Origin: Brevibacterium sp. HMSC07C04
Lineage (GTDB): Bacteria; Actinomycetota; Actinomycetes; Actinomycetales; Brevibacteriaceae
Direction: 5' to 3'
Length of the DNA stretch: 64,000 bases
Assembly (NCBI RefSeq): GCF_001815905.1
Contig: NZ_KV823273.1
Coordinates: 1-64,000, forward strand
Below the pieces are notes generated by a model. That model worked only from the letters and a program-made list of their open reading frames with translations, made no database searches and had not been told where the DNA came from. Below, piece by piece: positions 53,907 through 62,375 of the stretch. Both the position numbers and the translations under genes were made by a program. Numbering within the stretch: position 1 is the first letter of the stretch; every line of letters begins with the position of its first letter.

Positions 53907-54677
53907 ATGAGCGAAGTGCTGACCGCCGTCGACGCCGGGGTGCTGACCATCACCATCAACCGCGAAGACAAAAAGAACGCGCTGACCAACGACATGTACA
54001 CCGCCCTTGCTGACGCCCTTGAAGCCGCGCGGGATGACAACGATGTCCGAGCTGTTGTCATTCAGGGCAGCCAGCGTGTGTTCAGTGCGGGCAACGACCT
54101 CGGCGATTTTCAGAGCACACCCGCCGACGCGGGCCTTTCACGGCCGGTATTCCGGTTCCTACACGCACTTGCCGTGTTCCCCAAGCCGTTGATCGCCGCC
54201 GTGTGCGGTCCGGCGGTCGGCATCGGCACCACTATGCTCCTGCACTGCGATCTGGTGTATGTCGGCACCAACGCGAAGCTCAGCCTGCCGTTTGTCAACC
54301 TGGGGCTGTGCCCGGAGGCTGCTTCTTCTCTGCTGCTGCCGAAGATCGCCGGGCACGCGCGCGCTGCCGAGCTGCTCATGCTGGGCGAGCCCTTCTCTCC
54401 ACAGCTGGCTTACGAGGCGGGGTTGGTCAACGCGGTCCTCGAACCCGAGGAGGTCCTCGCCAAAGCACAGCAGACTGCGGTCAAGCTTGCTGCCAAACCG
54501 CAGAAGTCCCTGCGTGTGACGAAGGAGCTGCTGCGGCCGGAAGCACTGCGCAAGCAGATTCTTGAGCGCATTGACGACGAAGCTCAGACTTTCAGCGCCA
54601 TGCTCCACGAACCGGCTGCGCGCGAGGCTTTTGCCGCATTCATGGAAAAGCGCCGCCCGGACTTCAGCGGTATGTGA
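53907..54677 (+). CDS. Enoyl-CoA hydratase/isomerase family protein
   Basis: A 256-residue crotonase-fold protein. SAGNDLGDF forms the oxyanion-hole region, and PLIAAVCGPAVGIGTTMLLHCDLVY gives the second backbone amide site. The usual Glu144 position reads NLGLCPEAASS and Glu164 appears replaced in LLPKIAGHARAAEL, so it may be an isomerase or another crotonase activity. ATG 53907 follows AGGAG. A hairpin follows the stop. Confidence 0.88.
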   Translation: MSEVLTAVDAGVLTITINREDKKNALTNDMYTALADALEAARDDNDVRAVVIQGSQRVFSAGNDLGDFQSTPADAGLSRPVFRFLHALAVFPKPLIAAVCGPAVGIGTTMLLHCDLVYVGTNAKLSLPFVNLGLCPEAASSLLLPKIAGHARAAELLMLGEPFSPQLAYEAGLVNAVLEPEEVLAKAQQTAVKLAAKPQKSLRVTKELLRPEALRKQILERIDDEAQTFSAMLHEPAAREAFAAFMEKRRPDFSGM

Positions 54678-54688
54678 AGCGCCACTTA

Positions 54689-54720
54689 AGCGGCTGCGGC
54701 CTTCGGCTGCCGTAGCCGCT
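54689..54720 (+). terminator. Hairpin after the enoyl-CoA hydratase gene
   Basis: Bases 54689-54699 pair with 54710-54720, 11 bp with one G-U-compatible mismatch and a 10-nt loop. It begins 12 bp after the stop. No U-run. Confidence 0.55.
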
Positions 54721-54782
54721 GCAGCTTCCCGCTGCACCCAGCTGCCCCCGCCAACCGCTGCATCCAGCCGTCCCGCCCAGAC

Positions 54783-54842
54783 GCGGTAATGCAGATTCAC
54801 GCTTTAATGCGCCGCATCAGCGCGTGGATCCGCATTACCGCG
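54783..54842. repeat. 60-bp element, copy 1 (downstream of the MFS gene)
   Basis: Shares 46 of 60 positions, without gaps, with 56303-56362 in the same orientation. Core features are TAATGC at 54787 and again at 54805 (18-bp phase) and TAATGCGCCGCATCA at 54805-54819. The ends also form a long hairpin (about 54782-54802 with 54822-54842). It lies between the convergent hydratase and MFS genes. Confidence 0.7.
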
Positions 54843-54925
54843 CAAACCTGCGACAGTTGGACGAGGCTGCGACGCTGGAACCGCCCCACACAGCACTGGG
54901 ACCTCGCCGTGGCCATATGCCGCGC

Positions 54926-56200
54926 TCAGTCGGCCACGATTTTTCGGCCGGTGCCGCCCAGCACAAAGGCATCACGCGCGGCCAACACAGAAACCGCGAA
55001 CAGCACGGCGAACACGCACAGCAAAGCAATGATCGGCACGGTCCAACCACCGCTCAGCGAGTGCAGTGCACCCATCCCAATCGGCCCGGCGGCTGCCAGA
55101 ATGTAGCCGAATCCCTGAGCCATCGTCGACACTTTCGCGGTCAGAAGCACTGACGGGGAACGCCACACAATGAAGCTCAGGCACAGCGCCAACAGCGCAC
55201 CTTGGGCGAATCCCATGAGCATCATCCATACGTACGGGGCGGCCAGGGGTGCAAACAGCAGGCCCGTGAAGCTGCTCATGCCCAGTCCGACCGCAATCAG
55301 CATCGGCAGCCAGGTGGGCCGAACCCGCTGGGCGAATATGGGCGCCAGCAGCGATGTGACGGTTGCCGGAAACACGGTGAATGCCACCATCCAGCCTGCC
55401 TGCTGTGCCGGCATACCGGCGGCCATGAAGATCGAGGGAACCCAGGTCAGCGACGCGTAGTACGTCATTGACTGGATGCCCATGGTGAGGGTCACCGCGA
55501 TCGCCACCGGGTCTGCCAGCAGCTGCCGCATGCCCGCGCCCGTACCGCCGCCGCGGGCTGCTGGACCGGTCTCGCCCGGGCCCGCCTCCCCCGCCGAGGT
55601 GCCGCTCGGTTTGCCGCTGCCGCCTCGTCGGAGAAGCTGGGGAACCCAGGCCAGCAGCGCGAACACGGCCAGGCCGGCCCACGCGGCCAGCGCCCAGCGC
55701 CAGCTGCCGCCGAAGCTCTCCCGCAGCGGCACCGTCAGACCGGAGCCAAGCGAGGCGCCGATGCCGATGAACGTGGAGTACAGGCCCATCATGAGGCCGG
55801 ATTTCGCAGCGAAATCGCTTTTGATGACTGCGGGGATGACCACGTTGCCCATTGCAATGGCGGCACCGACGAGGCACGTGCCGAGGAACAGCATCTGGAG
55901 TTCTGGCACGCTGCGCAGAAGAATGCCTGCGGCAAGGACAAGCAGCACGAGGCCCAGGAGTCGGCGCATTCCCAAACGCTGTGACAGCCCGGGTGCCGCA
56001 AAGGCGAAGATGCCGAAGGCAACAACCGGGATTGTTGTCAGCAGGGATGCTGCGGCTGCTGAAAAGCCCAGATCAGCCCGGATGTCGTCAATCACCGGCC
56101 CGATCGAGGACACCCCGGCGCGCAGGTTCAGCGAGATCGCCAGCAGTCCTGCGGCGGTGATCCATGCGGCGGTGACGCCGGAAGTCCTGGGCCCGGTCAT
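54926..56200 (-). CDS. MFS transporter, CynX/NimT-like family
   Basis: A 424-residue major facilitator with 12 helices. ISLNLRAGVSSIGPVIDDIRADLGFSAAAAS, seen here as its start ISLNLRAGVSSIGPV, is characteristic of the CynX/NimT group (cyanate, 2-nitroimidazole and related exporters or importers). A Gly/Pro-rich cytosolic loop of about 30 residues separates the two halves. The frame is open 63 codons upstream, but ATG 56200 fits the family start. A copy of a 60-bp repeat lies about 100-160 bp upstream and another lies downstream. Confidence 0.88.
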   Translation of the reverse strand: MTGPRTSGVTAAWITAAGLLAISLNLRAGVSSIGPVIDDIRADLGFSAAAASLLTTIPVVAFGIFAFAAPGLSQRLGMRRLLGLVLLVLAAGILLRSVPELQMLFLGTCLVGAAIAMGNVVIPAVIKSDFAAKSGLMMGLYSTFIGIGASLGSGLTVPLRESFGGSWRWALAAWAGLAVFALLAWVPQLLRRGGSGKPSGTSAGEAGPGETGPAARGGGTGAGMRQLLADPVAIAVTLTMGIQSMTYYASLTWVPSIFMAAGMPAQQAGWMVAFTVFPATVTSLLAPIFAQRVRPTWLPMLIAVGLGMSSFTGLLFAPLAAPYVWMMLMGFAQGALLALCLSFIVWRSPSVLLTAKVSTMAQGFGYILAAAGPIGMGALHSLSGGWTVPIIALLCVFAVLFAVSVLAARDAFVLGGTGRKIVAD

Positions 56201-56302
56201 GGAGCGACTGTATCCGATACGACGGGGGCAGCCTGTCGTCGCCGGTGGCCCCGCTGTCAACCGCAGCCCGACGATGCCGCAGCCCGTCGACGCCAGACTC
56301 AC

Positions 56303-56362
56303 GCTGTAATGCAGCTTTGCGCTGTAATGCAGCGCATTAACGCGTGAATCTGCACTGCAGCG
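56303..56362. repeat. 60-bp element, copy 2 (upstream of the MFS gene)
   Basis: Partner of 54783-54842. Contains GCTGTAATGCAGC twice (56303-56315 and 56321-56333, 18-bp phase) and the perfect palindrome TAATGC-AGC-GCATTA (56325-56339). Its place about 100-160 bp before the MFS start suits an operator array. Confidence 0.7.
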
Positions 56363-56423
56363 CACATCTGGACCGTCCCGAACGCACAATCAGACGCCGC
56401 CGGAAGCAGCGCGCAGCCAGGCT

Positions 56424-57395
56424 TCAGGAACGATGCGTGCGCGGGCCGTCTTCAGCCGCACCAAGTGCTGCGTCCGCACCTTCAGCTTCCGCGGCCTCTT
56501 CAATCGCCGCAATGTCATCAATCATGCTCGGCTCAGCGGAAGCGTCGTCAGCAGTTTTTCTGCGCCGACCGATGAGCGCGCCGATTTTCTTCAGCGAGCT
56601 CAGGCTCTTCCGGTCTTCGCGCAGACTGGTTATACGCGGATCGGTTTCGGCGATGAAGTCTCCCGGCATGGGGCCAAAAGCACCTGCGGCGCTTTTGATG
56701 ACGACGTTGGCCATTGAGCGGTTGACCATGATGCCGACGGCAGCGCCCAGCCCGAATGGCAGAATCCGGCCGACGGTGGAGCCGACGGTTTTGGTGCCGT
56801 AGCGTTTGATCATTTCGTCGCGCATCTTTTTGATGAGCGAGTTCAGCAGGTTTGACGGGATGGTCTGTGTGACCGTCGACGCCCAGGCCCGCCCGGTGCG
56901 TTCGACGTTTGTCTGGCCTGCGACCCCGGTGTCTTCGGAGAATTGACGCACCAGCTTCCGTCCGGCTTTGCCCAGCATGAGGCCCAGCACCAGGGCGTTG
57001 GCGCGGGGGCGGTCGACAATCGTCATGCCGTGCAGTTCGGCCATGGCCTGCGCGTACAGTGCGGAGGCTTCGAGGAATCCGGCGGTTTCGGCGGCTGAGA
57101 CTCCCAGGGCGGCGGTTGTGCCCAGTCCGGGGAAGACGGCGACGGCGCCGACTGCGGCACCGGAGCCCATGGCCACGTTGCGGTAGTGCTTGCCGATGAT
57201 GTCGGCAAGTTCCTGTGGCGAAGCGCTGGGGTTGCGCCTGCGCATGGTTCGCAGATAGGCCAGCACCATGGGCCGCTGCACGCTGAGCAGTTTGCTCAGC
57301 GAAACCTCAACGGCCGGCTGAAGAGTTCCATCGCGGCGCACGGCGAACCCTGCGGCTTTCTGTGCGCCGTGGAGCGCTTTGCTTGTCTTAGACAC
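56424..57395 (-). CDS. EcsC-like family protein
   Basis: A 323-residue protein. A glycine-rich hydrophobic segment (VFPGLGTTAALGVSAAETAG), followed by SALYAQAMAELHGMT and later LPFGLGAAVGIMVNRSMANVV, resembles the EcsC fold, whose function is poorly known. The C-terminus is acidic and Ala-rich. The frame is open far upstream to 58025 but that part is antisense to a real gene. GTG 57395, 49 bp from the divergent start, is preferred. Confidence 0.65.
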   Translation of the reverse strand: MSKTSKALHGAQKAAGFAVRRDGTLQPAVEVSLSKLLSVQRPMVLAYLRTMRRRNPSASPQELADIIGKHYRNVAMGSGAAVGAVAVFPGLGTTAALGVSAAETAGFLEASALYAQAMAELHGMTIVDRPRANALVLGLMLGKAGRKLVRQFSEDTGVAGQTNVERTGRAWASTVTQTIPSNLLNSLIKKMRDEMIKRYGTKTVGSTVGRILPFGLGAAVGIMVNRSMANVVIKSAAGAFGPMPGDFIAETDPRITSLREDRKSLSSLKKIGALIGRRRKTADDASAEPSMIDDIAAIEEAAEAEGADAALGAAEDGPRTHRS

Positions 57396-57444
57396 GGGCC
57401 CCACTGTAGTGGTCGGTTCTGAACGGCTCCTTAGACTGGCCGTC

Positions 57445-58041
57445 ATGAGCTCAGAACGCCGGTTCCACAAACCTGTGAGACGTCCCAACCTCGACGGCAG
57501 CGATTCGCGCCCCGGCCCGGCTGAGCAGTCTGAGCTTGCCCACGAACTTGCGGGGATGGTCATCAGCGACCGCTCCCGCAAGCGGGATTCGGCAAGCACT
57601 GAGCGCTTTGTCCGTTTGGCTGACGAACACGGTTTGGAGCAGATTGCGCAGCTGTGGGCGCGGTCTCCTGCGGTTTCGCTGCCGGGTGCGCTGTGGCGCC
57701 TGTACGCGCTGCGCACCTGGATCCGCCGCCGAGGTGCCGAAGCCTCCCGCTGGTACCGCACCGGTCTTGCCGACGGGGCTGCCGCTGTGTCCGAGGCGAT
57801 AGCCGGCGCTCCGCCAATGCCCACTCCGGATGAGCTTGCCGATGTTGTCGACGAGATTATGCGCGGAGCTTTCCGCGGGGATTTCGCAATCGCCCTTGAA
57901 CGGGCTTCTGCTTTTGTTTCGATTGTCACCCGTGGGCGAGCCGACGATGATGCCGACGACAGCAGCCTTCGGTCTTTTGCGCAGATGAGCGACGATTTGC
58001 GCGCGTGCGCTGAACTGTTCCGCAAGGGCCGCTTGGTTTAG
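57445..58041 (+). CDS. Conserved actinobacterial hypothetical protein
   Basis: A 198-residue soluble protein. WARSPAVSLPGALWRLYALRTW and RGDFAIALERASAFVSIVTRG are patterns I recognise from a conserved actinobacterial family without known function, sometimes misnamed in databases as an RNA polymerase subunit. No catalytic motif. ATG 57445 lies 49 bp from the divergent EcsC-like gene, so the two may share control. Confidence 0.75.
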   Translation: MSSERRFHKPVRRPNLDGSDSRPGPAEQSELAHELAGMVISDRSRKRDSASTERFVRLADEHGLEQIAQLWARSPAVSLPGALWRLYALRTWIRRRGAEASRWYRTGLADGAAAVSEAIAGAPPMPTPDELADVVDEIMRGAFRGDFAIALERASAFVSIVTRGRADDDADDSSLRSFAQMSDDLRACAELFRKGRLV

Positions 58042-58224
58042 CGAGACAGCACAACTGGTCTTCGTCCCACTGGGCGCATACAGTGGAGGTGTGTTCTTCG
58101 GAGCACGGGTGTCGGGCCGCTAGATGCCCCGGGCTCCAACATTTGCCGCTTCGAGCGGCCTTCCGCCGAGAGGCGCACTCGGCCCGGCACCACCCCTCAG
58201 GTATTGAATAGACGAGGACAGGAC

Positions 58225-58839
58225 ATGGCCCGAAAGTCCGCGAGCGCGGTTTTCTTCGATCTGCTGGCCCAGCTGTCCTTCGCCATGCAGGAAGCCAACC
58301 TCGTCTTGGCCGAACTGTCCGGCATCGAAGCCGAACACCGCCGCAAAGCACAGGCTCAGCTGGAAGTCATCGCCGCCAACGCTGATGACCACTTCGACTC
58401 TCTGACACGCTCCCTGCGCGAGTCCTATCTGACTCCGATCGACCGCACGTTGCTGTACCGGCTGGCCGCAGCTATGCGCGACTGCTGCTATGAGCTGCGC
58501 TCGGTCGGCTTTGCTCTGACCTCATCGGCTTTTGACGAACTTCCCGCAGGTGCGCTGGAAATGCTCGCGCTGCTGTCGAACTACGCGGACAACACCAAGC
58601 GCATGACGCAGCGGCTGCCCGCCAAGTTCGACCAGTGGGAGTACACGGCGTCCGTACACACTCTGTCCAAGCGCGCGCTCGCCCTGCGCCAGCAGCTCTC
58701 AGACACTGTGCCGGCTTCCCGCAAGGGTTCCGTGTACCTCAGTGCGGCAATTCAGCTGAGCCTGACGTTCCGAGACGCGTGCAACTCTTTTCAGGAAGTC
58801 GGACGCATCGTGGCAGAGATTGCTCTGACGGAATCCTGA
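58225..58839 (+). CDS. DUF47 / PhoU-like phosphate transport accessory protein
   Basis: A 204-residue all-helical protein. FFDLLAQLSFAMQEANLVLAEL near the N-terminus and two repeated helical bundles are typical of DUF47 (TIGR00153), related to PhoU. Members are encoded beside PiT phosphate permeases and probably regulate them. Here the PiT-like gene starts one base after the stop. ATG 58225 follows GAGGAC. The 183 bp before it hold no gene and probably the promoter. Confidence 0.9.
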   Translation: MARKSASAVFFDLLAQLSFAMQEANLVLAELSGIEAEHRRKAQAQLEVIAANADDHFDSLTRSLRESYLTPIDRTLLYRLAAAMRDCCYELRSVGFALTSSAFDELPAGALEMLALLSNYADNTKRMTQRLPAKFDQWEYTASVHTLSKRALALRQQLSDTVPASRKGSVYLSAAIQLSLTFRDACNSFQEVGRIVAEIALTES

Positions 58840-58840
58840 C

Positions 58841-59869
58841 GTGGACCCGCTGCTTGTGGCGGCCGGCCTTCTGTGCTTGGCCTACGGTGTCTCCAACGGC
58901 TTCCACGATGCCGGTGTGCAGGTGGGCAACGCAGTAGCCACGCGCACCCTGCGAAGGCGCCAAGCGCTCTTCCTCTGTGCTGGGTTCAACTTCATCGGCG
59001 CGCTCTTGGGCCAGGGACTCCTGCTGGCTCTCACCGGCCACCTGCTCACCGCGGAGACCCTGGGGCATGACCTTCTGCTCATCCTGATTCCGGGGCTGTT
59101 CGCAGCGCTTGTCATCAACACCTCAACGTATTTTCTTGCAGTCCCGATTTCGGCAACGCACTGCCTTTTCGGCGGTCTGCTGGGAGCAGGTTTCGTCTAC
59201 GGAGCTCAGCCGCTCAACACAGACCTAGTCACCGACTCCCTCTTCCGCCTGGCCATCAGCCCGATCGTCGCACTGCTGGTGGCGTGGCTTGCCCTCACCG
59301 CGGTCGTTCCACTTCTGCTCAACCGCGCACCGAAACCCGTATTCCGCGTGTTCCGCCAGGGCACCGCAGTGGGCACGGCCGCCCTGTCAGCCGCCCACGG
59401 TTCACAGGACGCACAGAAAATCGGTGCGGTGTTCATAGCCGCGTGGCTTTCTTCACGCGGCAACACCAGCATGGACCAGCTGCCGGGCTATGTCCTGTGG
59501 ATCATCATTGTCACGATTGCCCTGGCAATTGCAGGAGGCACCCTCCTGTCAGGGTGGCGCGTTGCCGACACGGTGTCGAGGCGACTGTCCACCCTCGACC
59601 CCGTGGGGGCAGGCACCTCGACCATGGTGGCCGCGGTCTTGTCCTATCTGGCCGCTTTCGTCTTCCGCGTGCCGATCTCAATGAGCTTCCTGGTGGTCGG
59701 CACAAACATCGGCGCCGGACTCGCCTCACCCCACAGCCGGATCGGCTGGCGCAGCCGAAACCGCCTGCGGACCCTGGTGTTCGTGCTGTCTGTGTGGCTG
59801 ATGGGCATGCCCGCCAGCGCCCTGCTGGGTGCGGCATCCGCTGGGGTTTTCCGCGCAATAGCCGCCTGA
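58841..59869 (+). CDS. pit: PiT family inorganic phosphate transporter (divergent)
   Basis: A 342-residue permease with about ten helices and the inverted PiT duplication. First half: SNGFHDAGVQVGNAVATR and VPISATHCLFGGLLGAG. Second half: AHGSQDAQKIGAV and VPISMSFLVVGTNIGAG. The usual GxND and (S/T)ND Asn-Asp pairs are changed (HD and QD), so ion or substrate use may differ. GTG 58841 lies immediately after the DUF47 stop, clearly one operon. Confidence 0.88.
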   Translation: MDPLLVAAGLLCLAYGVSNGFHDAGVQVGNAVATRTLRRRQALFLCAGFNFIGALLGQGLLLALTGHLLTAETLGHDLLLILIPGLFAALVINTSTYFLAVPISATHCLFGGLLGAGFVYGAQPLNTDLVTDSLFRLAISPIVALLVAWLALTAVVPLLLNRAPKPVFRVFRQGTAVGTAALSAAHGSQDAQKIGAVFIAAWLSSRGNTSMDQLPGYVLWIIIVTIALAIAGGTLLSGWRVADTVSRRLSTLDPVGAGTSTMVAAVLSYLAAFVFRVPISMSFLVVGTNIGAGLASPHSRIGWRSRNRLRTLVFVLSVWLMGMPASALLGAASAGVFRAIAA

Positions 59870-59966
59870 CATCATTCCCGCCGACACCAGGCCGCACACA
59901 AAGAAGAAGTAGTGCAAAGGGGGCGCGCAGACCTGAGCCAGCACGCCCCTTCGGATCTCAGCGGAC

Positions 59967-61190
59967 TCAGCCGTCAAGCAGCCAATCATTGGGTGCGAAC
60001 AGCTCGAAGTGGACGGCATCATCTGTGAAGCCTGCCTCGCGCAGCTGACTGCGCGCATCTTCGAGGAATCCGGTGCCGCCGCACACGTAGACCTGAGCGT
60101 CCTTCGGCAGACCGAGCTTGTCGATTGACAAACGCTCAGCACCGTCAGAGTAGACGCTTTCTGCCCGGGCGTTCTCAAGATCGTCAACGAGCGCGCTGCG
60201 CTCAGCTGCGAAGACATCGGCCTTTTCGTTCGCTTCGCAATGGGCGACGACTATCTCTCGCTTCGAGCCGTGGGCGTGCAGTGCTGCGAGGATGCCCATC
60301 ATCGGCGTCGTTCCGATGCCCGCCGACAGCAGAGCCACAGGCCCGGTCCCGTCGATGTCGACCACAAGGTCGCCAAAGGGAATCGTGGCGTCCAGCTGCA
60401 TGCCGACCTCAGCGTTATCGCCCAGCCAGTTCGAAACCTCGCCTGCGGGAGCATCGCCTTCAGCCAGCACCCGCTTGACGACGAAACTCAGCGTGCCTTC
60501 CTCGGCGGCCACCAGCGAGTACTGGCGCAGCTGGCGGGCGCCGTCAGGCAGTTTGACGCCGACGGAGGTGTACTGGCCTGCACGTCCGGCAGGCAGCGCC
60601 GTCCCGTCGACGGGCTTGACGGTGAAGCGGACGATCGTGTCGGAAAGATCTTCGCGTTTGTCGACGACAACGCGGCGGAAGACGTCTCCGGCTTCAACTC
60701 CGGCGGAACTGTAGAGGTCCTTTTCAAAGTCGACGAGAACGCGGGCCATGATCCAGTAGACGGCATCCCAGGCTTCAGCGACTTCTGGTGTGACAGTGTC
60801 TTCCCCGAGAACCTCGACGATCGCCTCGAAAAGGTTGTCATGGACGATCTGGTACTGGTCTTCGGTGATCCCCAGCGATGCGTGCTTATGCCCGATCCGC
60901 TCAAGAAGATCGCGCGGATCCGCAGCGTCAGGGTTGACCAGCATGGACGCGAAGGTGGCGATGGAGGCAGCGAGTGCTCGCTGCTGCGCGCCGAGCTTCT
61001 GGTTGCCCCGGTTGAAGGTGTCGGCGATCAGCTCGGGGTGCTTGGCGAACATCTTTGAGTAGAACAGGGGTGTGATCTCGTCGATCTTCGAGCCGACCAG
61101 CGGCAGGGTTGCGCGGATGACGTCGGCGTGTTCTTCGGAGAGCTCGGTGCGGTCGATATCGGCCAGGTGGGGCAGCGGCTGGGTGGTCAT
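59967..61190 (-). CDS. hmp: Flavohemoprotein (nitric oxide dioxygenase)
   Basis: Converts NO and O2 to nitrate with NAD(P)H. The 407 residues comprise a globin domain (PLFYSKMFAKHPELIADTFN; distal Tyr and proximal His in RIGHKHASLGI), an FAD domain (GQYTSVGVKLPDGARQLRQYSL) and an NAD domain (LLSAGIGTTPMMGILAAL and YVCGGTGFLED). ATG 61190 shares one base with the nsrR stop and follows AGGAGACC. Coupling to nsrR implies NO-inducible expression. Confidence 0.96.
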   Translation of the reverse strand: MTTQPLPHLADIDRTELSEEHADVIRATLPLVGSKIDEITPLFYSKMFAKHPELIADTFNRGNQKLGAQQRALAASIATFASMLVNPDAADPRDLLERIGHKHASLGITEDQYQIVHDNLFEAIVEVLGEDTVTPEVAEAWDAVYWIMARVLVDFEKDLYSSAGVEAGDVFRRVVVDKREDLSDTIVRFTVKPVDGTALPAGRAGQYTSVGVKLPDGARQLRQYSLVAAEEGTLSFVVKRVLAEGDAPAGEVSNWLGDNAEVGMQLDATIPFGDLVVDIDGTGPVALLSAGIGTTPMMGILAALHAHGSKREIVVAHCEANEKADVFAAERSALVDDLENARAESVYSDGAERLSIDKLGLPKDAQVYVCGGTGFLEDARSQLREAGFTDDAVHFELFAPNDWLLDG

Positions 61191-61642
61191 CAGGTCTCCT
61201 TCGAGGTGGAAGAGGACAGTGTGCTCGGGGCCAGAAGGTCCAGAGCGGATGATCGGCGGACGAGCCCGCCGATCTGAACGCCGTCGAGGTGGCTGAGGAA
61301 CGCCTCTTGCGCTGCGGCGAACTCGCTTCGCAGCGCACATCCGGACAGAAGCGGGCATGGAGTCGGGGTCGTGCAGCCGACGACATCGCCATCGCCTTCG
61401 AGTTCGCGGACGACAGCGCCGACCGTGGTTTCGAGAGCTCCGGGTGCCAACAGCAGTCCCCCGCCACGTCCGCGGCGCGAATCGATGAGCCCCATTCCGG
61501 CAAGCCGCGCGACGACTTTGGCCATGTGGGCCTCGGGCGCTCCTATGAGCTCGGCAATGTGCACAGTCGAGACCCGCTCGTTCGCACGGGCTAGGACCAT
61601 GAGCGTGCGGAGGCTCAGATCTGTGAATCGCTCAAGCTTCAT
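61190..61642 (-). CDS. nsrR: Rrf2 family NO-sensing repressor NsrR
   Basis: A 150-residue Rrf2 regulator. The N-terminal winged helix begins MKLERFTDLSLRTLMVLARA. Three cysteines at 90, 96 and 102 with CX5CX5C spacing match Streptomyces coelicolor NsrR, which binds a [4Fe-4S] cluster destroyed by NO. It is directly upstream of hmp, its classical target. ATG 61642 matches the family start; GTG 61651 is an alternative three codons earlier. Confidence 0.92.
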   Translation of the reverse strand: MKLERFTDLSLRTLMVLARANERVSTVHIAELIGAPEAHMAKVVARLAGMGLIDSRRGRGGGLLLAPGALETTVGAVVRELEGDGDVVGCTTPTPCPLLSGCALRSEFAAAQEAFLSHLDGVQIGGLVRRSSALDLLAPSTLSSSTSKET

Positions 61643-61656
61643 GAATCCCACGCTAC

Positions 61657-61670
61657 ATAATCTGACTTAT
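61657..61670. promoter_or_regulatory. Candidate NsrR operator upstream of nsrR-hmp
   Basis: ATAA-N6-TTAT is an imperfect dyad in an A/T-rich stretch 15-28 bp before the nsrR start. The position overlaps where the promoter should be, so autoregulation is plausible. It does not fully match known NsrR sites. Confidence 0.35.
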
Positions 61671-61715
61671 AGACTCCAATTAAAAACCGCGGCCCCCGCA
61701 GAGCCAGCCGGTGTT

Positions 61716-62357
61716 TCAGTAGCCGGTGTAGCGGCCGGGCCTGTGGTTGGTGGCAAGCACCACGTTGAGCACGACAACGCCGATGACAGACACCAGCACC
61801 GTCTGCCACGGACTGACAAAGAACGATGCCACCACGATGACCCCGTCGAGCACCATGAGAACAGCTCCGGCGTTCAGCCCCGCCCTCTCCTGCAGGATGA
61901 GAGCCAGAATGTTGAATCCGCCCAAAGATGCTCCGTGGCGAAACAGGATGAGAATGCCGACTCCCGAAATCAGGCTGCCGGTGGGAACCCCGTAGAGAAT
62001 CGGAAGATTGTGAAGGCCGAGTATTGCCTCGTTGAAATCGGCCAGCGCGCCCACGACCGACACCGCCAGCAGGGTCCGCAGGGTGAATCCCCACCCCTTC
62101 TTCCAGATGGCCAAAGCGAAGAAGGGCAGGTTGACCAGCGGGAACAGCAGCCCGATGGGCAGATCGACAACATAGCTGACAAGCAGCGCCAGCCCGGCTG
62201 TCCCACCGGTGACTGCTTCAGCCGAATGCAGAAGGGCCAAGCCGATGGATGTCAGATAGCTGCCGGTGATGAATCCCAACAGGTTCTCGTACCAGCGGTG
62301 GCGCACCGGGGCGGGAAATGCCGGCGGCGGCACTGGGTTTTCAGCAGTTTTCGGCAC
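61716..62357 (-). CDS. YitT family membrane protein
   Basis: A 213-residue protein with about six helices. GGTAGLALLVSYVVDLPIGLLF, read as GGTAGLALL then DLPIGLLFPLVNLPFF, and GASLGGFNILALILQERAGL are YitT (DUF161) hallmarks. This version lacks the C-terminal DUF2179 domain of longer homologues. The function is unknown. It is divergent from the MFS gene with only 18 bp between the starts, so the two promoters must overlap the coding regions. Confidence 0.88.
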   Translation of the reverse strand: MPKTAENPVPPPAFPAPVRHRWYENLLGFITGSYLTSIGLALLHSAEAVTGGTAGLALLVSYVVDLPIGLLFPLVNLPFFALAIWKKGWGFTLRTLLAVSVVGALADFNEAILGLHNLPILYGVPTGSLISGVGILILFRHGASLGGFNILALILQERAGLNAGAVLMVLDGVIVVASFFVSPWQTVLVSVIGVVVLNVVLATNHRPGRYTGY

Positions 62358-62375
62358 TGAGCAATAATAGCCACC

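Noticed and set aside
57396-58025. N-terminal extension of the EcsC-like minus-strand gene
   Set aside because: This part is Ser/Arg-rich and lies antisense to the conserved gene at 57445-58041. The EcsC-like homology begins only after GTG 57395.
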